NCBI GenBank assembly: GCA_965659115.1
Contig: CBFHUP010000015.1
Coordinates: forward strand, 1 to 43,870
Direction: 5' to 3'
DNA: 43,870 nt
From: UBA8752 sp965659115
GTDB lineage: Bacteria; Bacteroidota; Bacteroidia; Flavobacteriales_D; Sanyastnellaceae
Positions 32,275 through 40,624 of this stretch are shown here, one piece after another. Below the pieces are notes generated by a model that had not been told where the DNA came from, did not search any database, and saw only the letters and a program-made list of their open reading frames with translations. The stretch's first letter is position 1; every line of letters begins with the position of its first letter. The position numbers were made by a program, and so were the translations under genes.

Positions 32275-32859
32275 ACGCCTGTGCGGATATTGATGGTTGA
32301 CAACCGAGACTCGTTTACCTGGAACTTGGTTCACGATTTGGGCCGATGTGGCGCAGAAGTAGAGGTACGCCAGGCGGGCGATTGGAGTGTGGAAGATGCG
32401 AAGCGATTTGATGGGGTGGTCCTTTCACCCGGTCCGGGACTGCCCAGTGAGTCCAACGGATTGATGGACTTGGTAGAGGCTTGGGCGCCCGCAATCCCGA
32501 TGCTGGGCGTTTGCCTGGGCCTTCAGGCGCTGGTGAATTGGAGCGGTGGGTCATTGCGCAGAATGGACCGGGTTCGCCATGGCCTTCAGGCGCAAGCTCG
32601 GCGCACCGCAAGCACTCCTTTGCTGGCAGGGTTGCCCGAGTGCTTCGAGGTAGGCCACTACCACAGTTGGTGCGCGGATCGGATGGCCTTGCCAGCTTGC
32701 TGGAACATCACATCAGTGGCCAACGACGATCCTGATTTGATCATGTCCATCGACCATGACCGTTTGCCTTTGCACGCGGTTCAGTTTCATCCTGAAAGCG
32801 TTTTAACCCCTGAGGGAAGGGGGGTTTTGAAGGGGTGGTTGGATACGCTGAGGCCATAA
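32272..32859 (+). CDS. pabA: Anthranilate/aminodeoxychorismate synthase glutaminase subunit
   Basis: Class I glutamine amidotransferase that supplies ammonia to a chorismate-using partner. The 195-residue protein has ILMVDNRDSFTWNLVHDLG at the start, LSPGPGLP, catalytic C81 in GVCLGLQAL, and H173 and E175 in QFHPES. No trpE or other tryptophan gene is nearby, so it may serve folate synthesis (PabA), tryptophan synthesis (TrpG) or both; sequence alone does not decide. ATG 32272 is supported by the -7 box AACCTTTG four bases before it; an in-frame ATG at 32221 is inside ridA. A terminator follows directly. Confidence 0.85.
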   Translation: MTPVRILMVDNRDSFTWNLVHDLGRCGAEVEVRQAGDWSVEDAKRFDGVVLSPGPGLPSESNGLMDLVEAWAPAIPMLGVCLGLQALVNWSGGSLRRMDRVRHGLQAQARRTASTPLLAGLPECFEVGHYHSWCADRMALPACWNITSVANDDPDLIMSIDHDRLPLHAVQFHPESVLTPEGRGVLKGWLDTLRP

Positions 32860-32860
32860 A

Positions 32861-32884
32861 AAAAGGCACCCTGGGGTGCCTTTT
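32861..32884. terminator. Bidirectional terminator after pabA
   Basis: AAAAGGCACC, loop CTGG, GGTGCCTTTT: a perfect 10-base stem with an A-run on one side and a T-run on the other. It lies between the pabA stop and the converging lipoprotein gene at 32907 and can act on both. Confidence 0.9.
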
Positions 32885-32906
32885 TCTGTGCCACTAAAAC
32901 GCGGGG

Positions 32907-33479
32907 TCAGTTGCGCAAGTTGTTCATCTCCTCTTGGAAGGTCTCCTTGAACTTTTCATAGTTGTACTCGGCCATGATGCGCTCGTCTTCTGAGATTTTC
33001 TCGTTGTACTTGGAGGCGACTTTTTCGCCACTGAGTTCAAGGGCCACGTAGGAAACGTAAATGCCATTCTCTCGCTGGGTCAGCTTCTCGCAAATGGCAA
33101 TGGCGCCGCGCAACTCTTGGTCCACCACGGTGCGGGCCAATTCATTGAAGGTTTCTGTGGCCTCTTCGCGGTTGTTGAACTCCGTGCTCGACACATAGTT
33201 GTCCGTCACGGCTTTCACTGTAGCGCTCACCGTCTTGGCCAAGCGGGTCTCCGCATTGGAACGTGCTTTTTTCTTGGCGATTTCGCGGTCTTGGCTCTCG
33301 CCTGTGGCGCTAGACCTGAAGTGCTTGCTGTCGCTCTCGTATTCACCTCCGGTGCAGTATTCCACGATTTCGACTTCGCCTTTGGGCTTGGCGACTTCCT
33401 TGTTCTTCTTGCAGCCTGTGGTGAGGGAGGCGAAGCCGATCAGCAGGCATGAAAGGGTGAGGGTGGTAGTGCGTGTCAT
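32907..33479 (-). CDS. Small lipoprotein, LPP20-like
   Basis: A 190-residue lipoprotein. The signal peptide ends in a lipobox-like LTTGC with the lipid-carrying cysteine at residue 23. After a short basic linker comes a region (REIAKKKARSNAETRLAKTVSATVKAV) that matches the start helix of LPP20 domains, followed by a helical C-terminal part with many charged residues. LPP20 was first named in Helicobacter and also occurs in Vibrio flagellar outer-membrane proteins; here no flagellar genes are seen. It is 54 bases after another LPP20-like gene and likely in the same operon. Confidence 0.7.
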   Translation of the reverse strand: MTRTTTLTLSCLLIGFASLTTGCKKNKEVAKPKGEVEIVEYCTGGEYESDSKHFRSSATGESQDREIAKKKARSNAETRLAKTVSATVKAVTDNYVSSTEFNNREEATETFNELARTVVDQELRGAIAICEKLTQRENGIYVSYVALELSGEKVASKYNEKISEDERIMAEYNYEKFKETFQEEMNNLRN

Positions 33480-33533
33480 GATGAATGATGTTGAGATTTC
33501 GAGTAGATAAAAGCGAATATCGTGCCAAAGGCA

Positions 33534-34922
33534 TTATTGCAAAGCGGTTGCGATTTTTTTGCCCGCTGTTTTTTCGATGGAATCTGCTGTTTTGGACAAT
33601 GCAACCTTCAATGCCGATTGCGGATTGAGTTGCACGCCTTTGGAGCGGTCAAGGACAATTTCTTCCGTGAGCTGGCCCTCGGAACTGCGGAGGCGGATGG
33701 CGCCGTTGATGTAGACGGTGTGAAACTGGGTGTAGGCCTCTGATGGTGTGCGGTGGTCTTGACGCAGGTCGACTTCAACGTTGAAGTCGGCGGCTTCTCC
33801 CGTGCTCAAAACTGTGAACCCTTCTTGGCGCATGGCGTTCCGCAGGGCCGTTAAGACGCCATCTTGTTCTGCAGCGGGCACTGTACTCTCACCCGACATC
33901 TCGACGCTCAAAGTCGGCAAGGAGACGCCGATTGGAATGCGCACAGAGACGGTGGTCACAGACCCTACGAGGTCGACCAAGACGGCATCCAAGTTGGCAG
34001 CTTTCCACAAACGATCGGTGTCCAGCTCCACGGTCAATGTCGGGTCGGGCCGGTCTGCAGCCACGCCGGAAATCAAGGCCACTACCGCGCCGGCATCATC
34101 GGTGAATTCCGTGGCGCGCTTCAAATAAGTTCCATTGTGATACTGGTACTTCAGGGGAACACCCGCGGCTGGATGGCCATCTATGGTGGCGCCGATACCC
34201 AAGGGGTACTTGAAGTTGTTTGTTGCGTTCAAATCAACAGCCTCTACAGTGCCATCCAGTTTTATGGCCAAAACGGTGTTGCGCATGGTCCGAAGCAGGT
34301 GGGGTTCGAGTGTGACCAATTGGCCCTCTATATCTGTTCGGTTGACTTCATTCCAGAACTCTTCGAGTGCCATGACGCCAGTTCCAAAGTGGTTCAATGC
34401 TTGGTGGACTTGTCCCGCCGCCCGCGCCTCCATACCCAGCGCATATTCGGCCAAGGCAGATTCCATGGCGGCATTGCGCCTTGCTTCCCTGGCTTGGGCG
34501 TGACGCGCTTTGTTGAGGCGGTAGAAAACGTGGACCCGCTCCTCATTTTCCCAGATGTCGACCACTTCAAAACCTGCGATGCGCTCTTCAGCATGGCTGG
34601 AAATCGAACTGGTAAACCGTTGGGAAACGGTGCCATTGTTTTCGGCGCTTTCGAGCAATGACGCGCTCTCGACTTTTACGGCAATTTCAGAGGCGAGGTC
34701 GGCAGCGGCCCTTTTTTTGGCATTGGCCAAGGCATCGCCTGATACGGCAGTTTGGGCTGCGCTTCCGATGCCGACATAATGGCTGTTGGACAGCGGGCGT
34801 TGACCCATCCATTCCGGAGGAGGAAGTTTTTCTGCGCCCTTGTTTCTTGCACATCCGCTGAGAATGATACATATAGCCCCCGCACAGAAAGCCAGCGGTA
34901 TGTTCTTCAGCAGCGGGATCAT
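33534..34922 (-). CDS. LPP20-family lipoprotein, large form
   Basis: A 462-residue lipoprotein with a lipobox ILSGC at C24. Residues 35-145 form an LPP20 domain: PEWMGQRPLSNSHYVGIGSA, then ALANAKKRAAADLASEIAVKVES. A helical stretch with EARAAGQVHQALNHFGTGVMALEEFW follows, then beta-rich domains and, near the C-terminus, a region like the lipoprotein-type FlgO/LPP20 fold (EGFTVLSTGEAADFNVEVDL). Together with its neighbours it suggests an outer-membrane complex; partners unknown. ATGA overlap with the gene upstream. Confidence 0.75.
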   Translation of the reverse strand: MIPLLKNIPLAFCAGAICIILSGCARNKGAEKLPPPEWMGQRPLSNSHYVGIGSAAQTAVSGDALANAKKRAAADLASEIAVKVESASLLESAENNGTVSQRFTSSISSHAEERIAGFEVVDIWENEERVHVFYRLNKARHAQAREARRNAAMESALAEYALGMEARAAGQVHQALNHFGTGVMALEEFWNEVNRTDIEGQLVTLEPHLLRTMRNTVLAIKLDGTVEAVDLNATNNFKYPLGIGATIDGHPAAGVPLKYQYHNGTYLKRATEFTDDAGAVVALISGVAADRPDPTLTVELDTDRLWKAANLDAVLVDLVGSVTTVSVRIPIGVSLPTLSVEMSGESTVPAAEQDGVLTALRNAMRQEGFTVLSTGEAADFNVEVDLRQDHRTPSEAYTQFHTVYINGAIRLRSSEGQLTEEIVLDRSKGVQLNPQSALKVALSKTADSIEKTAGKKIATALQ

Positions 34923-36289
34923 TCGATGTGACTGGAGAGGAAGGATTCGACTTTGCGAATGCCGCGTGAAGCAGCTTCTTTAACGGCTTGATTGCGCATG
35001 ACGGACTGGGGCGACAACTCGCGCCGTCCCCTTAGGAGTTGTTCCAATTGGGATTTGCCGCTTCTGTGCACTTCACCGTTTGAGCGCGCTGGGTAGAGCG
35101 CGGCGCTCTGCACTTGGCTCGTGGCAAATTCGATGTTGTCGCTGGTGGTGACTTCTTCGACCTTGGAGAACAGTACCTCGCTGGTTTCTGTGCTCACCAG
35201 TTTCAGCTCGTATTTGACGATAATGTTGCGCTTTTGGGTGTGCACCAGGTATGTGGCAGGAGCAAAGGCGGCGACTTTCTTGGTTTTGCCTTCGTCATCC
35301 CGGACTTCGCGAAAGTATTTGCGGAACCCTTGTCGGGAGGTGATGATGGGGTCGCCCGTTTCCATGGTGTACATCAAAATGGCACCGGAGAGCATGGCCC
35401 GGGCCCCTGCCAGGGCACCCACCTCGACTTGCTCGTCAGAAAGGCCAGATATGGACAGTTCTTGTTCGGCGATGATGTCATCGCGTTGGGTCCGATCTAC
35501 AATTCCCAGAAAAGGGTCGTCGCTTTGAATCAATCCATTTTGAATGCTGCTCCGCAGTTCAAGGGCGATGTCTTTGTCGCGGTTTCTGCTGTCAAATTTG
35601 AGCACGGCCACATTGAACCGCCCATCCTCAAGTGCCCTTTGCCGCTGTTCCTCAGCGTCTTTGTATTGGTTGTCAAAATACAGAGCGCGGGCAAAGGCGT
35701 CATGGGCCGCACGGTAGCGCATGGCGGACATTTCGGCATTGCCTTTGCGGTATTCTGGCTCTGCCTGTGCCACTACGAGGAGGGCTTTGGCATCTCCATA
35801 CTCTGCATCTAAATGGATGATTTCTTTGAATGTGGCGGTGGCGCCGGCAAAGTCCTCAGCCTCCAGTTGCTGGTGTCCCAGCTCATCCAACTCGATGAGG
35901 TGCTCGTCGAGGTGGTTTTCGTAGTCAGTGGTGATGGAGTTGGGAATCATCAGGTCCACATTGACTGCCGACATGCGGTCTTTGTAGGCGGTCATGGTGT
36001 CGTACAACCCAAGGGCGTCTTTCCGCCGTCCATCCATGGAGGCTTGTTGGAATTCGCCCACCCAGATGTCGACCACGCCTTGACCAGCTGAGCGCAAGCC
36101 GACCATGGCTTCGATGTAGTTTGGTTTCTTGCGCAAGGCCTGGTAGTACAAGTCTGCGGCTGGCTTGACCATGCCGGCTTCTTGCAATTCGCTCCCCCGC
36201 TTCGTCAGTGCCTTAGGACCAGAGCATCCTGCGACCATTAGGGCCACACAGCTCAAGAGAAAAAATAGAGGGCGAATGGTCTTCTGCAT
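34919..36289 (-). CDS. CsgG/LpoB-like lipoprotein with TPR region
   Basis: A 456-residue lipoprotein; the lipobox is MVAGC with C22. Residues 28-190 are helical with TPR-like repeats (ADLYYQALRKKPNYIEAM, AHDAFARALYFDNQYKDAEEQ). The CsgG-type domain begins near residue 215 (FNVAVLKFDSRNRDKDIAL), with VDRTQRDDIIAEQE and GALAGARAMLSGAIL, as in CsgG pores and LpoB activators of penicillin-binding proteins. Whether this protein forms a pore is not clear from sequence. The first gene of a three-lipoprotein operon; a TATTTTCG box lies 24 bases upstream. Confidence 0.75.
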   Translation of the reverse strand: MQKTIRPLFFLLSCVALMVAGCSGPKALTKRGSELQEAGMVKPAADLYYQALRKKPNYIEAMVGLRSAGQGVVDIWVGEFQQASMDGRRKDALGLYDTMTAYKDRMSAVNVDLMIPNSITTDYENHLDEHLIELDELGHQQLEAEDFAGATATFKEIIHLDAEYGDAKALLVVAQAEPEYRKGNAEMSAMRYRAAHDAFARALYFDNQYKDAEEQRQRALEDGRFNVAVLKFDSRNRDKDIALELRSSIQNGLIQSDDPFLGIVDRTQRDDIIAEQELSISGLSDEQVEVGALAGARAMLSGAILMYTMETGDPIITSRQGFRKYFREVRDDEGKTKKVAAFAPATYLVHTQKRNIIVKYELKLVSTETSEVLFSKVEEVTTSDNIEFATSQVQSAALYPARSNGEVHRSGKSQLEQLLRGRRELSPQSVMRNQAVKEAASRGIRKVESFLSSHIE

Positions 36290-36312
36290 CGAATCGAGGT
36301 CTTGACAAGGTC

Positions 36313-36320
36313 CGAAAATA
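36313..36320 (-). promoter_or_regulatory. possible -7 box TATTTTCG of the lipoprotein operon
   Basis: On the reverse strand TATTTTCG, the TAnnTTCG form recurring in this window, lies 24 bases from the ATG at 36289. The gap between the divergent genes (36290-36408) otherwise shows no hairpin or clear repeat. Confidence 0.4.
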
Positions 36321-36396
36321 GCCTTGCATCTTGAGTGTTGTGGACAAGTCCCGTGCCAGTATTTACGAAGGGGTGTGCGACTTCATGCTGTACGGC

Positions 36397-36404
36397 GAAA
36401 TTTG
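36397..36404 (+). promoter_or_regulatory. possible -7 box GAAATTTG, 4 nt from ATG
   Basis: GAAATTTG has one mismatch to TAnnTTTG and ends 4 bases before the ATG at 36409, the same spacing found at pyrE, pabA and ispH. It may give a leaderless message. Confidence 0.35.
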
Positions 36405-36408
36405 AGGC

Positions 36409-37761
36409 ATGCCGAAACGCGTTCTCATCCTCGGAGCCGGCCGCTCCAGTTCCTCTCTTATTCGTCATTTATTGCAGCACGCTTCGGGAGAAGGGTTCAG
36501 CGTTCGGATTGGAGATTTGGACCTTGCGTTGGCGGACAGGAAAGCAGAGGGGCACCCGGCGGCGAGCACTTTTGCCTTGGATGCGGGCAACCCCGAAGCG
36601 CGCAGAAACGAGATTGCGTCGGCCGATTTGGTGATCAGCATGCTGCCGGCTTTTCTGCACCCCGAAGTGGCTGCGGACGCCATCGCCACAAAAACGCCGT
36701 TGATTACCCCCAGCTACCTCTCTCCAGAGATTGCGGAGATGGATCAAGCCGCCAAGGATGCGGGCATTCCGATCATCAATGAGCTGGGATTGGACCCTGG
36801 CATCGACCACCTCAGCGCCATGCAAGTGATCGATGAGCTGCGCTCGGAAGGGGCTCAACTGACGGGTTTTGAGAGTTACACGGGGGGACTTGTGGCGCCA
36901 GAGAGCGACAACAATCCGTGGCATTACAAATTCACTTGGAACCCTCGAAATGTCGTGTTGGCAGGTCAGGGTGGTTCAGCCACCTTCCGCATGGGGGGAC
37001 TGAACCGCGTGCTTCCACCGCACCGGCTTTTTCAGGAAGTGACGCCGATTGATGTTCCCGGCGCAGGGCGTTTCGAAGGCTATGCGAACCGAGATTCGTT
37101 GGCTTACGAGCAGATTTATGGCCTAGAGGGGATCGAGACCTTGGTGCGCGGCACCTTGAGGGGAGATGGATTCTGTGGCGGTTGGGACGCGGTGTTCCAA
37201 TTGGGCATGAACCGCGATGATGCGCAGCTATCCCTGCCCGAGGGCATGACGTGGCGAACCTACACTGCTGGCTTTGCTGGTGGGGTCGACCAGCATGCCG
37301 ATGGCCGTCAAGTGCGCGAAGCTGTGGCCAAGACTACCGGTGCGGACTCGGCGGCGTTGGACCTGCTCGATTGGTTGGGCCTCTTCGGAGATGAGGAGGT
37401 GGCCACGCGCAAAGGGTCGCCATGTGACATTTTGCAGCACCGTTTGGAATCCAAGTGGGCGCTGGCGCCAGAAGACCTCGATATGATCGTCATGTGGCAC
37501 CGGTTTGGATACCGAACTGCCGAGGGCGAGCGCAGGGTGCGGACTTCTCATTTGGTGCACCTTGGCGAAAATGATACCCATACGGCCATGTCATTGACGG
37601 TGGGATTGCCGCTGGCGCTGGCAGCGCGCATGTGGATGCGGGGAGATTGGAAGGGCACCGGTGTGATTCTGCCCACTTCTCCTTCGTTGTATGCGCCCCT
37701 GCTCCGAGGCTTGGCTGAAGAAGGAATTGCTTTTACTGAGCATGATCAGACTTCATCATGA
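36409..37761 (+). CDS. Saccharopine dehydrogenase family protein
   Basis: A 450-residue NAD(P)-dependent oxidoreductase. It opens with the dinucleotide-binding motif VLILGAGRSSSSLIRHLL and carries ADLVISMLPAFLHPEVA, INELGLDPGIDHLSAM and TSFTWNP-like sequence (KFTWNPRNVVLAGQGG), characteristic of saccharopine dehydrogenase proteins and of the similar domain of lysine-ketoglutarate enzymes. It may act in lysine breakdown together with a separate lysine-ketoglutarate reductase, which is not in this window. ATG 36409 follows a -7 box at 36397. Its stop overlaps the next start (ATGA). Confidence 0.88.
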   Translation: MPKRVLILGAGRSSSSLIRHLLQHASGEGFSVRIGDLDLALADRKAEGHPAASTFALDAGNPEARRNEIASADLVISMLPAFLHPEVAADAIATKTPLITPSYLSPEIAEMDQAAKDAGIPIINELGLDPGIDHLSAMQVIDELRSEGAQLTGFESYTGGLVAPESDNNPWHYKFTWNPRNVVLAGQGGSATFRMGGLNRVLPPHRLFQEVTPIDVPGAGRFEGYANRDSLAYEQIYGLEGIETLVRGTLRGDGFCGGWDAVFQLGMNRDDAQLSLPEGMTWRTYTAGFAGGVDQHADGRQVREAVAKTTGADSAALDLLDWLGLFGDEEVATRKGSPCDILQHRLESKWALAPEDLDMIVMWHRFGYRTAEGERRVRTSHLVHLGENDTHTAMSLTVGLPLALAARMWMRGDWKGTGVILPTSPSLYAPLLRGLAEEGIAFTEHDQTSS

Positions 37762-38228
37762 AATGGGTGCCCCAAATTCTCGCAGTGGTTTGTGTGCTGT
37801 GTTCAGTGGGCATGGCCGCAGCCAGTGGACCTTGTGACATGCCGCCTTATGACCCCTTGCAGCCGGTGGCCACTGCAGAGGCTGCATTGGAGATGGACCG
37901 TTGGGCCCGCAAAGCGTTGCGGCGCGATGTCAAAGGCAAGACGTGTCAGGGGGTTCAGGAAGTTGTCGATGTCCTGCTGATTCGTTGGCTCCAAGCCCAT
38001 CCTGACATAGTGATCGACTTTGAGGGCCGCGATGCGGAGGCATGGCTCCAAAACCCTGTGGAATTTATGCACCAGGTCAAGGCTGAGGCTTGGGTAGAGG
38101 TCAAGGGACGCCGGCGAATGTTTCCGAGGCGCTGGGGCAATGCCCCCTTGGATCCTCGGGCAGCAGAGCGCCGAAAGCGTCTGTTGGACCGGACGCTGGC
38201 CGGCTTCAAAAAGGTCCGAAAAAATTGA
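37758..38228 (+). CDS. Small secreted protein of unknown function
   Basis: A 156-residue protein with a signal peptide (residues 1-22, ending MAAAS). Two cysteines (CDMPP near residue 26, TCQGV near 62) remain after the signal peptide and could form a disulfide. The C-terminal third is strongly basic (VKGRRRMFPRRWGN, RAAERRKRLLDRTLAGFKKVRKN), which suggests binding to an acidic partner. I do not recognise the family. ATGA overlap with the dehydrogenase gene indicates joint translation; a hairpin follows the stop. Confidence 0.7.
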   Translation: MKWVPQILAVVCVLCSVGMAAASGPCDMPPYDPLQPVATAEAALEMDRWARKALRRDVKGKTCQGVQEVVDVLLIRWLQAHPDIVIDFEGRDAEAWLQNPVEFMHQVKAEAWVEVKGRRRMFPRRWGNAPLDPRAAERRKRLLDRTLAGFKKVRKN

Positions 38229-38253
38229 AGGGGCTGCCCTCCAGCAGCCCCTT
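38228..38253. terminator. Hairpin terminator between converging genes
   Basis: AAGGGGCTGC, loop CCTCCA, GCAGCCCCTT: a perfect 10-base stem starting at the last base of the stop codon. There is no long T-run, so it could be a weak terminator or an mRNA-end stabiliser. The following 38254-38321 holds nothing else recognisable. Confidence 0.6.
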
Positions 38254-38321
38254 CTCACCACATCTACCTCATCAGTACTGTCGCTCAGTACCCTTATCAG
38301 GTGGCTTTAAGCAGTCTGACC

Positions 38322-38912
38322 TCAAGGGGCAGGCTGCGTTGACGGATCGCGCAGAGAGAGGTGGCTGCGCAACTGATTGATGCCGTCGGTGTGCAGATAC
38401 GCATCGTGTCTAAAGAGGTTACGTTTCGCATCATACCAAACGATGGAAAGGGGCATGTCCAAGAGCAACTTGTCTTCGAAAGAAAGCGGCTCCAAACTGG
38501 GGCGCAGCATCAGATCGATGTCACAATTCAGTTGCAAGGGGCTGTTCAGTCCCTCCGTATCGATTTGAATGACCTTTTTGTAGGCCGCTTCGTTGCAGAC
38601 TTCAAGGGTGTAGAGGTGGCCAGGTGGCAGCTTAAACGTGTAGGGTTTCCTGCCTTTGCGTTGCAGCGATGCCCAGAGTGCATTGTCTTGGTGAATCCGG
38701 ATGTTGAAGCCTCTCCGCACTGTAGCGCCTTCGATTAAAGTCCGAACAACCAGCTCCAACTGAGGACCTTCATCGAACTCCCGGGTGAGTTTTTGAGTCC
38801 AGCCGGGGCTGCCCGGGACGGAAAAAACACCCTGGGCATTGGAATTCAACGCGCCAGCAGCAATGAGCACGGCGAGGATGGTGCCGCGCATTGGGTGCCT
38901 CAATTTTATCAT
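38322..38912 (-). CDS. Secreted protein of unknown function
   Basis: A 196-residue exported protein; the signal peptide (hydrophobic core ILAVLIAAGALN, ending NSNAQ) is clear. The mature part is mostly beta: LELVVRTLIEGATVRRGFNIRIH, then TFKLPPGHLYTLEVCNEAAYKKVIQIDT, which resembles the carboxypeptidase-regulatory/PEGA-like beta sandwich seen in many Bacteroidota exported proteins. Function unknown. The start could be ATG 38912 or ATG 38891; both keep the signal peptide, and I give the longer. Divergent from ispH with 95 bases between starts. Confidence 0.65.
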   Translation of the reverse strand: MIKLRHPMRGTILAVLIAAGALNSNAQGVFSVPGSPGWTQKLTREFDEGPQLELVVRTLIEGATVRRGFNIRIHQDNALWASLQRKGRKPYTFKLPPGHLYTLEVCNEAAYKKVIQIDTEGLNSPLQLNCDIDLMLRPSLEPLSFEDKLLLDMPLSIVWYDAKRNLFRHDAYLHTDGINQLRSHLSLRDPSTQPAP

Positions 38913-38995
38913 CGCAGCCCATACGCGGGTTGCCTTACTGGGGTTGCGTTGGCATGGAATTCTCTTCAGCAAGAACAAGGCGGCCCGTTGCCCTG

Positions 38996-39003
38996 TACTT
39001 TCG
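38996..39003 (+). promoter_or_regulatory. -7 promoter box of ispH, 4 nt from ATG
   Basis: TACTTTCG ends 4 bases before the ispH ATG at 39008. It matches the TAnnTTCG form and repeats the spacing of pyrE, so the ispH mRNA probably starts at its first codon. Confidence 0.55.
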
Positions 39004-39007
39004 TGGA

Positions 39008-40264
39008 ATGCGCACGTTTGATATTCCTGAATTTTACCGATCCCCTGTGATTGGCAAAGTGAAGGCCCTTCGCAAGACGGGAGACCCCCGCAAGCAGAAT
39101 TTGAAGCCCAGTGTCTTGGATTTTGGTGTGGTGCGCTTCATTCTTCCCCGGCATTTTGGGTTTTGCTTCGGGGTTGAAAACGCCATTGAAATCGCGTACC
39201 GTGCCGTCAGTGAAAATCCCGGCAAGAAGCTCTGGTTGCTCAGTCAAATGATCCACAATCCCGAGGTGAACGCAGACCTTGAGTCGCAGGGCATTGGGTT
39301 TTTGATGGATACAGAAGGAAACACGCTCAACCCATTCTCGGCCCTTTCACCGGAAGACGTCGTCATCGTGCCTGCTTTTGGGACGACCCTTGAGATTGAG
39401 GCGCGCCTAAAGAAAATCGGTGTGGACATACAGCGGTACAATACCACCTGTCCTTTTGTCGAGAAAGTGTGGAAGCGCGCAAGCCAGCTGGGTAAAAAAG
39501 AATACTCCGTGGTCATCCATGGCAAGCCCAAGCACGAGGAGACCCGGGCCACCTTTAGTCACAGCAGTGCATCCGCCCGATCGCTTGTGGTCAAAGACAT
39601 GGTGGAGGCTGAGGTGTTGGCGGCATACATCCGCGGCGAGCGGGATTGGGCGGGATTTGCAGAGGATTTTAAAGACAGGATGTCGCCTGGGTTTCAGGTG
39701 CCACAGGACTTGGATGGTTTCGGCGTGGTCAACCAGACGACCATGTTGGCGAGCGATACACAGGCGATCGCAGACCACCTCAAAGCCGCCGTTATGGTGA
39801 GGGATGGAGGATCGGATGAACGTTTTGCCAACACGCGCGATACGCTGTGCTACGCGACCCTTGACAACCAAACGGCGACCGCATCCGCCTTGGATTTGGC
39901 GCGCGCGTCCGCGGATTTGGCCATTGTGGTGGGCGGCTACAATTCGAGCAACACCACGCATTTGGTGGAACTCTGTGAAGAAGTGCTGCCGACTTGGTTT
40001 ATCCGAGGTTCTGACGAGTTTCAAGAGGACGGCAGCTTGGCGCATTTTGATTTAGAACAAGGAAAGCGCTGTATTTCAAAGGAATGGTGGCCACGTGAGT
40101 GGCGTTCGACCGTGCCGACTGTGTTGTTGACTTCTGGGGCCTCCTGTCCAGACAGTGCTGTTGACCGCGTCCTTCAACACATCGTTGAACTTTGCGGTGG
40201 TGGACGGGCTGTGGATGAAGTTTTGCGGCTTTTTGCCCAAGAGCAGGCAACTTTGGATGCCTGA
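39008..40264 (+). CDS. ispH: 4-hydroxy-3-methylbut-2-enyl diphosphate reductase (IspH)
   Basis: Last step of the MEP isoprenoid pathway: makes IPP and DMAPP using a [4Fe-4S] cluster. The 418-residue protein has the three cluster cysteines C53 (FGFCFGVENA), C148 (TTCPFVEKVW) and C380 (GASCPDSAV), the VIHGKPKHEET motif, VVNQTTML and VVGGYNSSNTTHL. It belongs to the longer form of IspH, with an extra N-terminal region and an insertion of about 80 residues before VVNQTT, as in cyanobacteria and Bacteroidota. An in-frame start at 38891 would overlap the promoter and the divergent gene and is rejected. It is followed without a gap by a small membrane protein and mutL. Confidence 0.95.
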   Translation: MRTFDIPEFYRSPVIGKVKALRKTGDPRKQNLKPSVLDFGVVRFILPRHFGFCFGVENAIEIAYRAVSENPGKKLWLLSQMIHNPEVNADLESQGIGFLMDTEGNTLNPFSALSPEDVVIVPAFGTTLEIEARLKKIGVDIQRYNTTCPFVEKVWKRASQLGKKEYSVVIHGKPKHEETRATFSHSSASARSLVVKDMVEAEVLAAYIRGERDWAGFAEDFKDRMSPGFQVPQDLDGFGVVNQTTMLASDTQAIADHLKAAVMVRDGGSDERFANTRDTLCYATLDNQTATASALDLARASADLAIVVGGYNSSNTTHLVELCEEVLPTWFIRGSDEFQEDGSLAHFDLEQGKRCISKEWWPREWRSTVPTVLLTSGASCPDSAVDRVLQHIVELCGGGRAVDEVLRLFAQEQATLDA

Positions 40265-40624
40265 ATGAAAGCGCCACGCCTGCCCAGCCCGTTCCGCAAT
40301 GTGCGCCACGCACCGAGGAACTTCACCTTCCGCTCATCCCATGTGGATGGGCGTTCTATGCGCTGGAAAACCCGAAAAGAGGCTTTGGAGGCCGAGGCCG
40401 ATGGTGCAGAAGGTGAATCGCCGCGCAAACTGCGGTTTCGCCAGTCTGCAGGTCCCGGACTAGATCGGGCATCGCGCATTCAGGCCACCCGTTCTGCTCG
40501 ACGCAGGGCGATGTTGAGGAGCTTCGCGATTCTATTGGTTCTTTTGTACGCTGCTTGGCGCGGATTGCTGTGGGTCGAAACCACGGACTTTGCCCGAGAA
40601 TTTTTGCTTCCCCCAGGACCATGA
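40265..40624 (+). CDS. Small membrane protein upstream of mutL
   Basis: A 119-residue protein whose ATG immediately follows the ispH stop and whose end overlaps mutL (ATGA). The first 80 residues are basic and polar (PSPFRNVRHAPRNFTFRSSH, a positively charged linker), then one helix near 86-102 (AILLVLLYAAWRGLLWV). Flavobacteriia often have a small protein of this design just before mutL, sometimes labelled a riboflavin synthase subunit, a name I think is unfounded. Function unknown. Confidence 0.65.
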   Translation: MKAPRLPSPFRNVRHAPRNFTFRSSHVDGRSMRWKTRKEALEAEADGAEGESPRKLRFRQSAGPGLDRASRIQATRSARRRAMLRSFAILLVLLYAAWRGLLWVETTDFAREFLLPPGP

